DNA from: Luteitalea sp.
Lineage (GTDB): Bacteria; Acidobacteriota; Vicinamibacteria; Vicinamibacterales; Vicinamibacteraceae
Direction of reading: 5' to 3'
DNA length: 62,999 nucleotides
NCBI GenBank assembly: GCA_009377605.1
Contig: WHTT01000011.1
Location: 1-62,999, forward strand
Under the pieces are notes generated by a model that saw only the letters and a list, made by a program, of their open reading frames with translations, was not told where the DNA came from and did no database searches. The translations under genes were made by a program, and so were the position numbers. Positions 25,577 through 34,369 of the stretch are shown one piece after another; the stretch's first letter is position 1; every line of letters begins with the position of its first letter.

Positions 25577-26242
25577 TCAATTGGGCCGCATCACGAGCCG
25601 GGCGATGTACTCCACGACGCTCGAGACGAGCAGCCCGCTGCCCACGAGACCAACGATCCAGAGCATCGTCTCGCGGGCACCAGCCTGCAATCGCTCTCTG
25701 AGGTCGGCGTACCGCGCATCCAGCTGCCTCCCGAAAACGATGTGGCCCACGAGGAGCAGTACGGGCGGGAGGACGAAGATTGCGTTGTAGAGGACCAGCA
25801 GCGGCAGCCACCGCGCGATCGGCAGGTCGGCAGTCGTGAGAAGCGCGATCGCGCCGAAATACGGCACCGCCGTAGGCAGCTCCATTGTCGTCACCGTAAC
25901 GCCGAGGAGGGCCAACGCGGGATATGTACTCGCGCTCGGCTCGACTCGCGGCGCTGACTTGGCTGTCGTTGGCGCCCGGATCGCGTAGAGCAGCATGGCG
26001 AGCCCGATGAGGCCCTGCACGATGAGCCCGAGTCTGCCGCCGCCCGTGCTCAATGACGGCAGCAGAGCGTCGATTCCCGACATCATCATCGCGCCCAGCG
26101 TCAGATAGGTCAGGAAGATCGCGGCGAGGTACACGACGACCTGCGCCGGCACGCGCTCGCGAGACAACAAGTAGAGGGTAACGACGATGGCAGACGGATT
26201 GATGCTGTCCACCAGGGCCAACGCGAGGAGGCTGAGCAGCAC
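25577..26242 (-). CDS. GAP/Sap-like six-TM membrane protein
   Basis: This 221-residue hydrophobic protein has about six TM segments in two sets of three. It begins LLSLLALALVDSINPSAI, the DS(I/L)NPSA pattern of the GAP (peptidoglycolipid-addressing) / LysE-like group, which exports small molecules or lipids. The second half has an LGVTVTTMELPTAVPYF pattern. The start is a GTG at 26242, right next to the truncated recombinase, so the native start and promoter may have been replaced at that junction. Confidence 0.7.
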   Translation of the reverse strand: MLLSLLALALVDSINPSAIVVTLYLLSRERVPAQVVVYLAAIFLTYLTLGAMMMSGIDALLPSLSTGGGRLGLIVQGLIGLAMLLYAIRAPTTAKSAPRVEPSASTYPALALLGVTVTTMELPTAVPYFGAIALLTTADLPIARWLPLLVLYNAIFVLPPVLLLVGHIVFGRQLDARYADLRERLQAGARETMLWIVGLVGSGLLVSSVVEYIARLVMRPN

Positions 26243-26244
26243 GT

Positions 26245-26800
26245 GCTGGACAGTTTAGCAGGCGATCCAGCTTCTGCTGGATCGCCTTGACCCGCCGCTT
26301 CTGCTCCGCGGTTCGGTCCTTCGCCTCGGCGCGCCGCTGCTCCCAGACGTAGAGAAGCCGGTCCTTGACGAGGCGCATGTACCCGGGCGTCGGCTGCAGG
26401 AGCGCGAGTTCGTCGGCGAACGCGCCTTCGAGCACGGCCCTGCTGACGTTCACGGCGCGGCACGGCGCTGGCAGTGGTAGTACGCGTAGTGCCCGTTCCG
26501 GCCCTTCGACCAGCTGCCGGTGAGCGGTCGGCCGCACGCCTCGCAGCGGACGAAGCCACGTAGCGGAAAGTCCGGGTGATTCCGCTGGCGCGGACCGACC
26601 ACCACGACACGGCCGTCGAGCACCGCCTGCGCGCGGTAGAGCGCGGCCTCATCGACGAGTGGCTCGAAGTTGCCCTGCGTCGACACGCCGTAGTCCGGGC
26701 GCTCGACCTTCCCAAGGTAGATCGGGTTCCGCACCATTTGGCCGAAGCTCTGCGGCGAGAGCGCGAGCCCCTTCCGGGTGGATTGAAGGGCCGATCAAGA
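26245..26800 (-). pseudogene. remnant of a large serine recombinase (C-terminal half)
   Basis: In order along the minus strand: LALSPQSFGQ, MVRNPIYLGKVERPDYG and LVDEALYRAQAVLDG-like residues of the recombinase domain, then a zinc ribbon (FVRCEACGRPLTG...HYAYYHC). One frameshift near 26460 follows, and then CRAVNVSRAVLEGAFADELA and a coiled coil (KRRVKAIQQKLDRLL). The N-terminal catalytic domain is absent, and the coiled coil is cut at about 26255 where the GAP-like gene begins. It cannot be active. It marks a past integrase-type element. Confidence 0.75.
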
Positions 26801-26895
26801 CACCCAGCGGCAGGACCGTCCGGTTCTGTTCGGTCTGGCAAGTGGACACTGGCACCGACGTGCCGCGATTCATTACCATGTATCCGAGGTAGGAC

Positions 26896-27138
26896 ATGCC
26901 CTTCGATATGTACGCCGACGTGATCCTGACCCGCGACGTCTCCGAGCGGGGGCTCCGTGCTGGCGATGTCGGCACCGTCGTGGAGCGCCACGTCGTCCCC
27001 GGTGTGCCTGAGGAAGGCTACTCGGTTGAGTTCTTCGACATGACCGGCAACACAGTGGCAGTGGTCACCCTGCCGGCGAGCGCCTTTCGCCTGCCTACTC
27101 CAGCCGATCGTCCGGCCGTCAGGGCGCTTAGCGCTTGA
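26896..27138 (+). CDS. DUF4926 small protein
   Basis: This 80-residue protein has the DUF4926 pattern: ILTRDVSERGLRAGDVGTVVE, then EGYSVEFFDMTGNTVAVVTLP. A GAGGTAGGAC sequence precedes the ATG. The fold is SH3-like. DUF4926 genes occur near toxin/immunity and mobile regions, which fits the recombinase remnant next door; the role is unknown. Confidence 0.75.
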   Translation: MPFDMYADVILTRDVSERGLRAGDVGTVVERHVVPGVPEEGYSVEFFDMTGNTVAVVTLPASAFRLPTPADRPAVRALSA

Positions 27139-27278
27139 GCTGTCGGAGTCCTCAGACGGTACGTCCGCGGCCAGACAGCCGTTTCGTTCCAAGTCCCTGA
27201 GTACTCAATCGCGGCCGTCGAGGGCCTGCGCGGGAGCGGTTGATCTGTCGGGACGATTTGTTTTAGCATGTAGAACAA

Positions 27279-27611
27279 ATGCCACGTGGAGATCTCCTTG
27301 GCTCGCTGGAGCACATCGTGCTCCTCGCGCTGGTGCGGCTCGAGGCAAACGCATATGGAATGACCATTCGCCGCGAAATCGAGGCGCGCACGGGCCGAAA
27401 CCCCTCCATTGGAGCGGTGTACGCGACTCTCGACCGCCTCGAATCCAAGGGTTATGTCAGTTCGTCTCTTGGCCAGCCGACTGCTGAGCGTGGCGGACGA
27501 GCTAAGCGACTCTTCCGGATCGAAGCCGAGGGCAACCGGGCGCTCCGTGCCTCGCAGGACGCGATTCGGAAGATGACGCTCGGCCTCCCGAAAGGTTGGC
27601 GCACGGTATGA
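27279..27611 (+). CDS. PadR-family transcriptional regulator
   Basis: This 110-residue winged-helix repressor reads LGSLEHIVLLALVRLEANAYGMTIRREI, then PSIGAVYATLDRLESKGYV and a wing with GRAKRLFRIEAEG. It overlaps the next membrane gene by ATGA, an arrangement common in Acidobacteriota, where the following gene is usually a permease or its prefix domain. It probably autoregulates the pair. Confidence 0.9.
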   Translation: MPRGDLLGSLEHIVLLALVRLEANAYGMTIRREIEARTGRNPSIGAVYATLDRLESKGYVSSSLGQPTAERGGRAKRLFRIEAEGNRALRASQDAIRKMTLGLPKGWRTV

Positions 27612-28183
27612 ACCGTCGGACGCCGCCACCGATTGCGATTCGGCTGCTCGAGTCCGTCCTGCCGGAGAAAGACCGAGACGCCGTCGTCGGCGATCTCATC
27701 GAAGAGTCCGCGCTTCGCGCTGGCGCGTCGAATCGTGCAACCGCCATCTGGTGGTGTTGGTGGCAGGTCGCCCGTTCCATTCCACCGATGCTTTGGTCCG
27801 AGCTTCGACGCCGACGCAGCCTGGGTACTCTCGGCGTGGCAATGGCGGCATACGTCCTGGTCAGCGTGATCGAATTCCTGAGCACAGCCGCGATCTCGAA
27901 CCTGTTTCATCCGGACGCTGGGCTGGCTCACGCCCTCGGCGCCATCGTGGGTCTGGCGACGATGGTGCTTGGCGGATACGTTGCCGCTGCGATTCGCCAA
28001 GGAGCTGCACTGACGCTGGCCGGAATCATCCTCATCGTTGTCATAGTGCTGTTCGTGACGATGCCGAACAGCGCTCCATTGTGGTACGGCGTCACATTCC
28101 TGATCGCCGGACCGGTGGCGGCGCTGGCGGGCGGCTGGTTGAACGTCACTCGGCGAAGCGGGCGGACTCATCGCGCCGCATAG
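27608..28183 (+). CDS. small membrane protein coupled to PadR
   Basis: This 191-residue protein has an N-terminal soluble segment (RLLESVLPEKDRDAVVGDLIEE), typical of the prefix domain found before FtsX-type permeases and in stand-alone PadR partners, and about four TM helices (about 80-185). The FtsX permease body is absent. It overlaps the PadR stop by 4 bp. The function is unknown. Confidence 0.7.
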   Translation: MNRRTPPPIAIRLLESVLPEKDRDAVVGDLIEESALRAGASNRATAIWWCWWQVARSIPPMLWSELRRRRSLGTLGVAMAAYVLVSVIEFLSTAAISNLFHPDAGLAHALGAIVGLATMVLGGYVAAAIRQGAALTLAGIILIVVIVLFVTMPNSAPLWYGVTFLIAGPVAALAGGWLNVTRRSGRTHRAA

Positions 28184-28206
28184 ACAAAGAAACACAGGAG
28201 GAGCGT

Positions 28207-28719
28207 ATGACCAGACAGCAATTGCTGGACAAACGGGACTTCTTCAACCTGGTACACGGAATCACACTTCGCGCCATCGAGACGTTTGCCGACAACGAGC
28301 TCGACTTCCGTCCCAAGCCCGGGATGCGAACGCCACGAGAACTGATTTTTCACGTCTATGGTCAGGAGCAGGCCCTGGCGGAGGGTGCGCGAGACGGCTC
28401 GTTCACAATGGAGCTGGCAAACCGATCGAATCCGGAGGACCCATCCAGGACCGCTGCCGTCGTCGCACTAGCGACGGTGGCTGACGCTGTCGGATACGCT
28501 CGCACGTGTCACGACACCGCCGAACGTATCTTCAGAGCGATGTCAGAGGACGATGTCGTGCGCCCCGTGAACTCGCCGTTCGGAACCTATCCGGCTTGGC
28601 AATATCTGGTGTTCGCGTACGACGAGCATTGGCATCATCGAGGGCAGTTGTACACGTATTTGCGATTGCTCGACAAAGAGCCACCGATGCTCTACGACTA
28701 CCAGGTCTCCGTCGGATAA
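28207..28719 (+). CDS. DinB-family protein
   Basis: This 170-residue four-helix-bundle protein is of the DinB/YfiT superfamily. Metal-binding-type histidines are visible in LIFHVYGQEQ and in the C-terminal YDEHWHHRGQLYTYLR motif. AGGAGGAG lies just upstream of ATG 28207, 23 bp after the preceding membrane gene, so it may share its transcript. Family members are thiol or other transferases, often stress-linked. Confidence 0.88.
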   Translation: MTRQQLLDKRDFFNLVHGITLRAIETFADNELDFRPKPGMRTPRELIFHVYGQEQALAEGARDGSFTMELANRSNPEDPSRTAAVVALATVADAVGYARTCHDTAERIFRAMSEDDVVRPVNSPFGTYPAWQYLVFAYDEHWHHRGQLYTYLRLLDKEPPMLYDYQVSVG

Positions 28720-28806
28720 GACCGTCCGCAAGTGGTCTCACGTGTAGGCGCAGCCGAAGCCGCCAACTTTGTAGACCAATTCCAGCGGAGATCGGATACC
28801 GAGCCC

Positions 28807-29367
28807 ATGACGGCAGCCCTCATCACAATTGATGTTCGAACACGGCAACAATGGCGTGCCTGGTTGGTGAAGAACCACGCGTCGAGTCCGGGCATCTGGC
28901 TCGTCCGGCACAAGCAACACACCAGCGTCAGATCGATGCCCTATGAAGACCTCGTGCGCGAGGCGCTCTGCTTCGGGTGGATCGACAGTCTAGTCAAACG
29001 CCTGGACGACGATCGCTACGCGATCAAAGTCACGCCGCGCAAGCCGACGAGCAAGTGGTCAGACATCAACCGGAGACGCTGGAACGAACTGAAGGCCGCT
29101 GGCCTGCTTGCAGCCGCCGGGCACGTAGCGGCGCCCACGGAAAACAGCTATGCGCCAAAGCCGTCGATCCCGGAACTGCCCGCGTACGTTGCCAAAGCAT
29201 TCAAGACGAACCTCAGGGCTTGGCAATACTTTCAGGCGCTTGCCCCGACGCACCGGCGTAATTTCGTCGTGTGGATTCACCTTGCGAAGCGCCCCGAGAC
29301 TCGGGAGAGGCGTATTCGCGAGTCGATTGAACTGCTCTCGGCCGGCAAGAAGCTCGGTTTGAAGTAA
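28807..29367 (+). CDS. YdeI/OmpD-associated family protein
   Basis: This 186-residue protein begins near MTAALITIDVRTRQQWRAWL. Diagnostic segments are YEDLVREALCFGWIDSLVKRLD, TPRKPTSKWSDINRRR and a C-terminal RRIRESIELLSAGKKLGL. The family includes YdeI, linked to bacteriocin or peptide resistance. The ATG at 28807 is chosen over 28732 because similarity begins there. Confidence 0.85.
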   Translation: MTAALITIDVRTRQQWRAWLVKNHASSPGIWLVRHKQHTSVRSMPYEDLVREALCFGWIDSLVKRLDDDRYAIKVTPRKPTSKWSDINRRRWNELKAAGLLAAAGHVAAPTENSYAPKPSIPELPAYVAKAFKTNLRAWQYFQALAPTHRRNFVVWIHLAKRPETRERRIRESIELLSAGKKLGLK

Positions 29368-29539
29368 ACGGTGCTTTCGTGTGGGCCCAGTCAGCTCACG
29401 CCGCCAGCCTGATGCCGTCCACACGCCTCAGCCATGCATGAATCTGGTTCCACTGGTGAAGAGGGGTCGGACGTTGCCTGGCCAAGACCCGGGGTAGCCG
29501 ATGCATCTTGGCTCACGATGTGAATAAGATGAGGATCCC

Positions 29540-29860
29540 ATGAAACGATTTCTTCTCGCGGTGGCTGGGATCTCCCTGATGGGTGCGGCGCACGTCAATG
29601 GCGCCGAACCGCCGGTTCAGAGTGCGCAGGAGGCTCCTCAGCTAACTGCAACGAATCCGGAGTTGGAGTCACGCGACCAGCCCGTTGCAGAAGAGGATTT
29701 GCGGATTCTCGTGAAAGCAGCAGAGCTCCTCAGAAACGAGTCGGTCTGGAACCGGAACGACGACCGTGTCTGCGACGACGACGAGGCAACCGGAAAGCGA
29801 ATGCCGATCGTTAAGATCAGGCCGGCGATGCCCGGCAGCGTCAGCGCCGCGCCGAAGTAG
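29540..29860 (+). pseudogene. secreted small protein, truncated at a junction with secD
   Basis: GAGGATCCC precedes the ATG. There is a signal peptide (FLLAVAGISLMGAAHVNGAE), then VAEEDLRILVKAAELL and ESVWNRNDDRVCDDDEATGKR, which resembles a family of about 130-150-residue secreted proteins known to me only as hypotheticals. After GKR (about 29800) the sequence is the complement of the truncated secD gene, so the last ~20 residues (MPIVKIRPAMPG...) are accidental. The native C-terminal half is lost. Confidence 0.65.
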
Positions 29861-30771
29861 GCCAGGGCGCCGATCAGGATCGCCAGGTTGGCGACAACGA
29901 CGATGACGGCGTTGATGCCTGCGCGGCGGTAGTAGACGAGCATGAACGCTGCGACGAGCATGAGTCCGCCCACCGAGGCGATGAGGCCAGCCTTGGCGGC
30001 GCTGGCGCCAAGCGTTGGACCGACATACTCCCCGCCGAGGGGCGTCATCGACACGGGCAGCGCGCCGGCCTGCAGCAGCAAGGCGAGGTCGGTGGCCTCC
30101 TGCATCGAGAATCCGCCACGGATGATGCCCTCGCCGCCGGAGATCGCGCTTTCGATGAAGGGCGCGGACTGCACCAGATCGTCGAGGACGATGGCGAGCT
30201 GACGTCCGATGTTCTCGGACGTCAGCTCGGCGAAGCGGCGTCCGCCGTCGGGCGTGAGCGAGAAGCCCACCGCGGGACGGCCGAAGTCGTCGCGCGTCAC
30301 CCACGCGCGCCGGATGTCGCGGCCGCTGACCGCCGCCGCCGTCGACGGATCGTCGTCGACCAGTTTCCATTCGAGCTTCGCGGTCGCGCCCAGGATCGAT
30401 CGGGCGCGCTCAACGTCGGTGAAGCCCGGCAACTGGATGAGGATCTCGTCCCGGAGGTCGCCCTGCACGGCGATCACCGGCTCGACGACGCCGAGGGCGT
30501 TGACGCGGCGGTCGATGGCCTCTTTCGCCTGCGCGACGACCTCGTCGCGCGTGAGGGTCGGGTCAACCGCGAGTGCCTCGCCGGCGTTGACCCGGAGCAC
30601 GAACTGCACGCCGCCCTTCAGATCGAGTCCGAGCAGCAGCCGCTTCTGAGTGAGGAACCGTGGGCCAGACCACCCGAGCTCGTCCGCCAACGGCGGGAAC
30701 CATGCGAAGGCGGACATCCCGATGACGACGGCGAGAATGACGATGAGCTTCCAGCGCAAACTGCGAGGCAT
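29800..30771 (-). pseudogene. secD: SecD, truncated at the C-terminus
   Basis: The ATG at 30771 has AGGAGG upstream. TM1 (LIVILAVVIGMSAFAWF), LLLGLDLKGGVQFVL, the P1-type periplasmic domain (IDRRVNALGVVEPVI, ILIQLPGFTDVERA) and TM2-TM4 are present up to AGLILTIG near 29805. Normal SecD continues with MAVDANVL-type residues and two more TM helices. Here the frame instead enters the complement of a secreted-protein gene, reading nonsense to a stop at 29638. As a translocase subunit it should be non-functional, so an intact secDF must lie elsewhere. Family members are inner-membrane partners of SecYEG. Confidence 0.8.
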
Positions 30772-30834
30772 GAACCCCTCCTGTGCTGACACGAAGACAC
30801 ACGACGACTGGCAACGGCGTGCGCAAAGGAGGGA

Positions 30835-31155
30835 TCAGATGAGGAGGGGGAAGGAGCGGGGCTTCGTGGTGACGTCCGGGAGGACGGGTGCCGGGACAGT
30901 AAGCGTGAAGACAGCCTGGGCAGGGCGCACGTGGCGGCTCAGCCCGGAGTGAGGCAGCGTCTGCACTGTGCTCGACGCGGTCGCCGCCGCGCTCCCGATC
31001 GCAGGTAACGCCGGGTCGGGGGCGGGTTGACCGGCGAGCTGGCCGGACGAACCGGCGCTTCCGTGCGGCTCGGTCGAACGGCTAACTTCAGGGCGGAGCC
31101 CGGCGAGGGCCAGGATCGCCAGAGCGGCCACGATCAGGGTGAGACGTATCCGCAC
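30835..31155 (-). CDS. hypothetical small protein with N-terminal hydrophobic segment
   Basis: From a GTG at 31155 this would be a 106-residue protein starting VRIRLTLIVAALAILALAG, a signal peptide or anchor, followed by a Ser/Ala/Pro-rich segment. It lies upstream of the truncated secD on the same strand, 63 bp away. There is no clear ribosome-binding site and no recognised family. Confidence 0.35.
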   Translation of the reverse strand: MRIRLTLIVAALAILALAGLRPEVSRSTEPHGSAGSSGQLAGQPAPDPALPAIGSAAATASSTVQTLPHSGLSRHVRPAQAVFTLTVPAPVLPDVTTKPRSFPLLI

Positions 31156-31276
31156 AGGAACATCTTGATCGTAGTGTGGAGGCTGAGCGTGGTCAAGCAA
31201 GCACCTCAGGCGGTCATCGACGCTCATCTGCCCGAATCCCGAGCGATGGGCGCTGCGAGCCCTGCTGAATGCCCTT

Positions 31277-31435
31277 AGGGTCCGGTAAGAAATAAGGTTG
31301 ACATTCTGGCCGCCGATGCATCCCGACTGGCTGCGTTGCTCGTCGGTCACATACGGCCTGTAGGCTCCCTCCTCGCGCCTTGCCAGCCGGGCGCCTCGAC
31401 GCCCAGAATGTCAACCTTATTTCTTACCGGACCCT
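31277..31435. mobile_element. MITE-like element with 33-bp perfect terminal inverted repeats
   Basis: The 33 bases at 31277-31309 (starting AGGGTCCGGTAAGAAATAAG) are exactly complementary to 31403-31435. The 93-bp interior is not coding and contains partial internal symmetry (CCCGACTGG ... CCAGCCGGG). Size, perfect termini and lack of genes fit a non-autonomous transposable element or a REP-type doublet. No transposase is in the window, and target-site duplication is not obvious. Confidence 0.75.
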
Positions 31436-31558
31436 TAGAGCTTGTAATAAAACCCTGACCGGCACGAACCGCGAAAGTTCGTCACCCGACGAGTGCGACT
31501 CGCACTTGTCCTCGGCGCAACCCTAAACATTGGGCGACTCTGCGCGATGTGTCGTTCT

Positions 31559-31660
31559 TTACATGTCGCCCCGGAAATCATAGAAGACACGAATGAGGTT
31601 GCCGTCAAGATCGGCGGCCATAAACTCGCGCAGCTTCCACGGTTTGTCCTCGGGCTCGGA
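31559..31660 (-). pseudogene. C-terminal fragment of a VOC/glyoxalase-like gene
   Basis: About 33 residues ending in a proper stop read EPEDKPWKLREFMAADLDGN LIRVFYDFR, the last strand of a vicinal-oxygen-chelate domain with its usual W..REF..D.DGN signature. Upstream of this the strand is the complement of a DUF1697 gene, so the N-terminal three-quarters is missing. Confidence 0.6.
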
Positions 31661-31678
31661 AGCGATGTTCGCACGTGC

Positions 31679-31969
31679 GGGGTCAACGTCGGAGGTCATA
31701 GGACCTTCCGACCTACCACGCTCGCCGAACAACTGAAGCACCTCGATGCCGTCAACATCGGCGCGGCGGGCACCTTCGTGATCCGGCGGCCAGTCACCCG
31801 GCCGCAACTCCGCGCCGAATTGGCACGCAGGCTTCCCTTTGATGCCGAGATCATGATCTGCCCGGGACGCGAGATTGTCAGGCTGATGTCTCAGAATCAT
31901 TTCGCGGACCAGCCCGTGCGACCCGACATCGTCCGCTTCGTGAGCGTCCTGTCCAAACGCCCCCGCTAG
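31679..31969 (+). pseudogene. DUF1697 protein fragment
   Basis: The plus strand from GVNVGGHRTFRP through LKHLDAVNIGAAGTFVIR and FDAEIMICPGREIVRL to RPDIVRFVSVLSKRP matches the DUF1697 family. Full members have about 180 residues, start a few residues before this point and continue further, so both ends look cut. The 5' side abuts the inverted VOC fragment. Confidence 0.6.
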
Positions 31970-32114
31970 AAAACCACGCAATTGTTCAACACACCGCTCT
32001 CGGAAGTCCTCTCTTGGTGACGGTTGGCTTGCAATGATTCAGACTGGGCCGTTATTGGCTGCGATGCGGTACCTGCGGTCTATTTCAACAGAGGCGGGAC
32101 AGGGTTTTGAGTCG

Positions 32115-32741
32115 TCACTCCCTGACACACCGTACGGAAACTGCCATCTGCTTCTCGCCACCGCTTTGACGATGGAGAGCTTGCCCGCCTCGACCAAAGT
32201 TGTAGAACCATCCACTGGCCGGATCACTCTCTGATGCCGTCCAGTAGAATCCGTGGGCTTCCAATCGTGCATACTGGCCATCATCGGAGCGGCCACCGCC
32301 GAGCAAGGCATTGAATCCCGAGCTGCCTCCGGCCAAGAGCGCCTTGTACGCCGCTTTACCCCTGTCATCCGAGTCCTCGCTGACGCCACCGTAGTGCTTC
32401 GCGATCTCCCGCCATTCGTCGTCAGTCGGCAATCGCCATCCATCTCCCAATGATTGACATCCTCGCCGCGCCGACTCCCACGTGTACAAACGGCCATACC
32501 GACGGCAATTCAGTTCCGCATCTTCGTAGCAATAGGACGGCATAGTGTTGACGTCCAGATTATCTGTCGTCCACTGTTTGCCGTCCGCCGTCCGCTTGGA
32601 GGAATACGTCGTGCCAGACGCTTTCTGGTCTTGCGCTGAACGGCGCTCCAAGGAGACGCTCACAGACCCGAACGCAGTGCTCAGTGCGATTGACACGACA
32701 CAAACGTGAATCGGCCTGGTCTTGTCCTGAACGCTAGTCAT
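32115..32741 (-). CDS. FISUMP-domain secreted protein
   Basis: This 208-residue protein has an N-terminal hydrophobic segment (VCVVSIALSTAFGSVSVSL) and a complete FISUMP/major-paralogous domain: KQWTTDNLDVNT, RYGRLYTWESA, GDGWRLPTDDEWREI, SGFNALLGGGR, HGFYWTASESD and VSVRCVRE. GAAAGG precedes the ATG. Such proteins are exported and surface-associated; the biochemical role is unknown. The intact gene is isolated within a region of remnants. Confidence 0.85.
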   Translation of the reverse strand: MTSVQDKTRPIHVCVVSIALSTAFGSVSVSLERRSAQDQKASGTTYSSKRTADGKQWTTDNLDVNTMPSYCYEDAELNCRRYGRLYTWESARRGCQSLGDGWRLPTDDEWREIAKHYGGVSEDSDDRGKAAYKALLAGGSSGFNALLGGGRSDDGQYARLEAHGFYWTASESDPASGWFYNFGRGGQALHRQSGGEKQMAVSVRCVRE

Positions 32742-32771
32742 GAACGACCTTTCACCGCGTGCTGAGCCATT

Positions 32772-33500
32772 CTACATGCGACGCCTGCGCTTCTCACCAA
32801 CCTGCGGGCCAGCAAACGGATCGGGCACCGAGAAGGTCCCGCCTAACGCCGTAGGCTCTACGTTTGCGCTTGGCGAACCGCGGAACTCGCAGGCTCGAGC
32901 GCGCTTTTGGAACCCCTCGAGCCTTCTCAGCCAGGTGGCTTCTTCTGTCCTTCTCGATGCCGATGGGCAGCTTGTCGGGAAAGCAGCGAACGTCCGCTGC
33001 CGGCCGGCCCCGAAGGCGAGGTTCGGGTAGTCCTCCGGCTGCAGGTAGTTGTCGCGGATCAGGCAGAAGAACCGCCACTTGTCATCGGCCGGGCTCAACC
33101 ACCAGTAGCGCCGGTCGCCCAGGATCGCGTCGAGGATCATCACGCGCTCGACCATGCGACCGATGATGCGAAGCCGCCGGTTCCGGTTGTCCGCCTGGCC
33201 GATCGCTTCGTAGAGCGGCTTGTGGTGGACGTGGTACAGCCTTCCGCGCCGAACCGGTCCTGGCTCGATGGCCCGGACGAGTCCCTGGCCCACGAGACGG
33301 GCCATGAGCTCGCGGCTGTTCTGGCCACGCACGGTCCCGGTGAAGGCGCAGTACTGCCGCTCCAGAAAGCAGCCAGAGTGGACCATCACGGTCACGAGGA
33401 ACTCGCGCTGCCGCTGCGTGAACCCGAAGCCGGCCAGCGCGTTGACGCGAGTCTCGGTGACGCTGTCGTCGATATCGTGGGGTGGGTATTCGTGCGTCAC
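32772..33500 (-). pseudogene. replication-relaxation-like (mobile-element) protein, frameshifted and truncated
   Basis: A GTG at 33500 overlaps the stop of the upstream gene (GTGA). The N-terminal winged-helix part (FGFTQRQREFLVTVMVHSG, LMARLVGQGLVRAIEPG) and the middle (YEAIGQADNRNRRLR, YLQPEDYPNLAFGAGRQRTF) fit the winged-helix proteins of conjugative elements. Near 32990 the frame shifts: the expected FPDKLPIGIEKDRRSH continues in another frame and then similarity stops. The remaining residues to 32772 are not family-like. Confidence 0.6.
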
Positions 33501-34369
33501 AGGAACTCCTCCATCCCCCGCGGGCGCGGGCCAGACCGTCCACCACCACCTCCGCGCGAGCCGACGGCGTAGATGCGAAAGCCCGTCTGGGCGTGGCTGG
33601 CGGCATGGGCGCCGCGGTAGTGTTCCGTGAACAACTCGACGTCCTGGTGGTGCTCGCGCCCGTCGACCTCGTATTCGATGCGGTAGTCCGGGAAGTGGAC
33701 CTGCCCGTCGAAGTACGGCAGGTCGTGTTCGCGCGCCCACGCGCGAATCTCGTGCTCGTCGCGGTCCGGACGGCCGTCGCTGTCGGCGCGTCCGCGGTTG
33801 TGCGCTTGAAGGAACTCCTGGTATTCGCGCTTCAGGTCCTGTTCGAGGACGACGCGCCGAATCTCGGGCCCGTCGTGTTCGTCGCGGAGACGGGCCTCCT
33901 CCTGGCGATACGTCGCGTAGAGGTTCGAGTCGTGCTCGACTTCGCGCTCACGGCTCACCCCGGCATAGAACGTCTGTGAGGGCTCGTCGTCGCGGTCCAT
34001 CGAATGCGAATCGAGCAGGTCGCGCCCCTCGCGCGTGAGCGTCAGACCGCGCTCGTCGTCGCCCAGATCCACCGTCTCGACAAGGCCCTCGTCACGCAGG
34101 TGTTCGAGCGTCCCGTGGTCGATGTCGAGATCGTGCTCGGGCACGACCCGGAAGGCGCCGACGGCGGCCAGCGTGCGGCTGTCCTCGCCGTCCAGCTCGT
34201 AGACGTGCTCGCGAACCACGACCAGCTCGCGCTCGTCGCCGCGCGGCAGGTCGAGGTCACGCATCAGGCCCTCGCGCGGGTCATCGTCGCGGTCCCGTTC
34301 GTCGTAAACGCGCGCGCGGCCGTCCTCCCACCCGTCAAGGTCGCGCGCGGCATCTCGCGGATCGAACAT
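33497..34369 (-). CDS. conjugative-element winged-helix protein with C-terminal nuclease-like domain
   Basis: This 290-residue, very Asp/Arg-rich protein has GGGAGG upstream of its ATG. A central winged helix (LEHLRDEGLVETVDLGDD, LTLTREGRDLL) is followed by coiled/charged sequence and a C-terminal domain (FPDYRIEYEVDGREHHQDVE, HYRGAHAASHAQTGFRIY) like the end of relaxation/mobilisation accessory proteins. It is coupled by GTGA overlap to the frameshifted partner. It probably belonged to an integrative or conjugative element; no relaxase or coupling protein remains nearby. Confidence 0.55.
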   Translation of the reverse strand: MFDPRDAARDLDGWEDGRARVYDERDRDDDPREGLMRDLDLPRGDERELVVVREHVYELDGEDSRTLAAVGAFRVVPEHDLDIDHGTLEHLRDEGLVETVDLGDDERGLTLTREGRDLLDSHSMDRDDEPSQTFYAGVSREREVEHDSNLYATYRQEEARLRDEHDGPEIRRVVLEQDLKREYQEFLQAHNRGRADSDGRPDRDEHEIRAWAREHDLPYFDGQVHFPDYRIEYEVDGREHHQDVELFTEHYRGAHAASHAQTGFRIYAVGSRGGGGGRSGPRPRGMEEFL

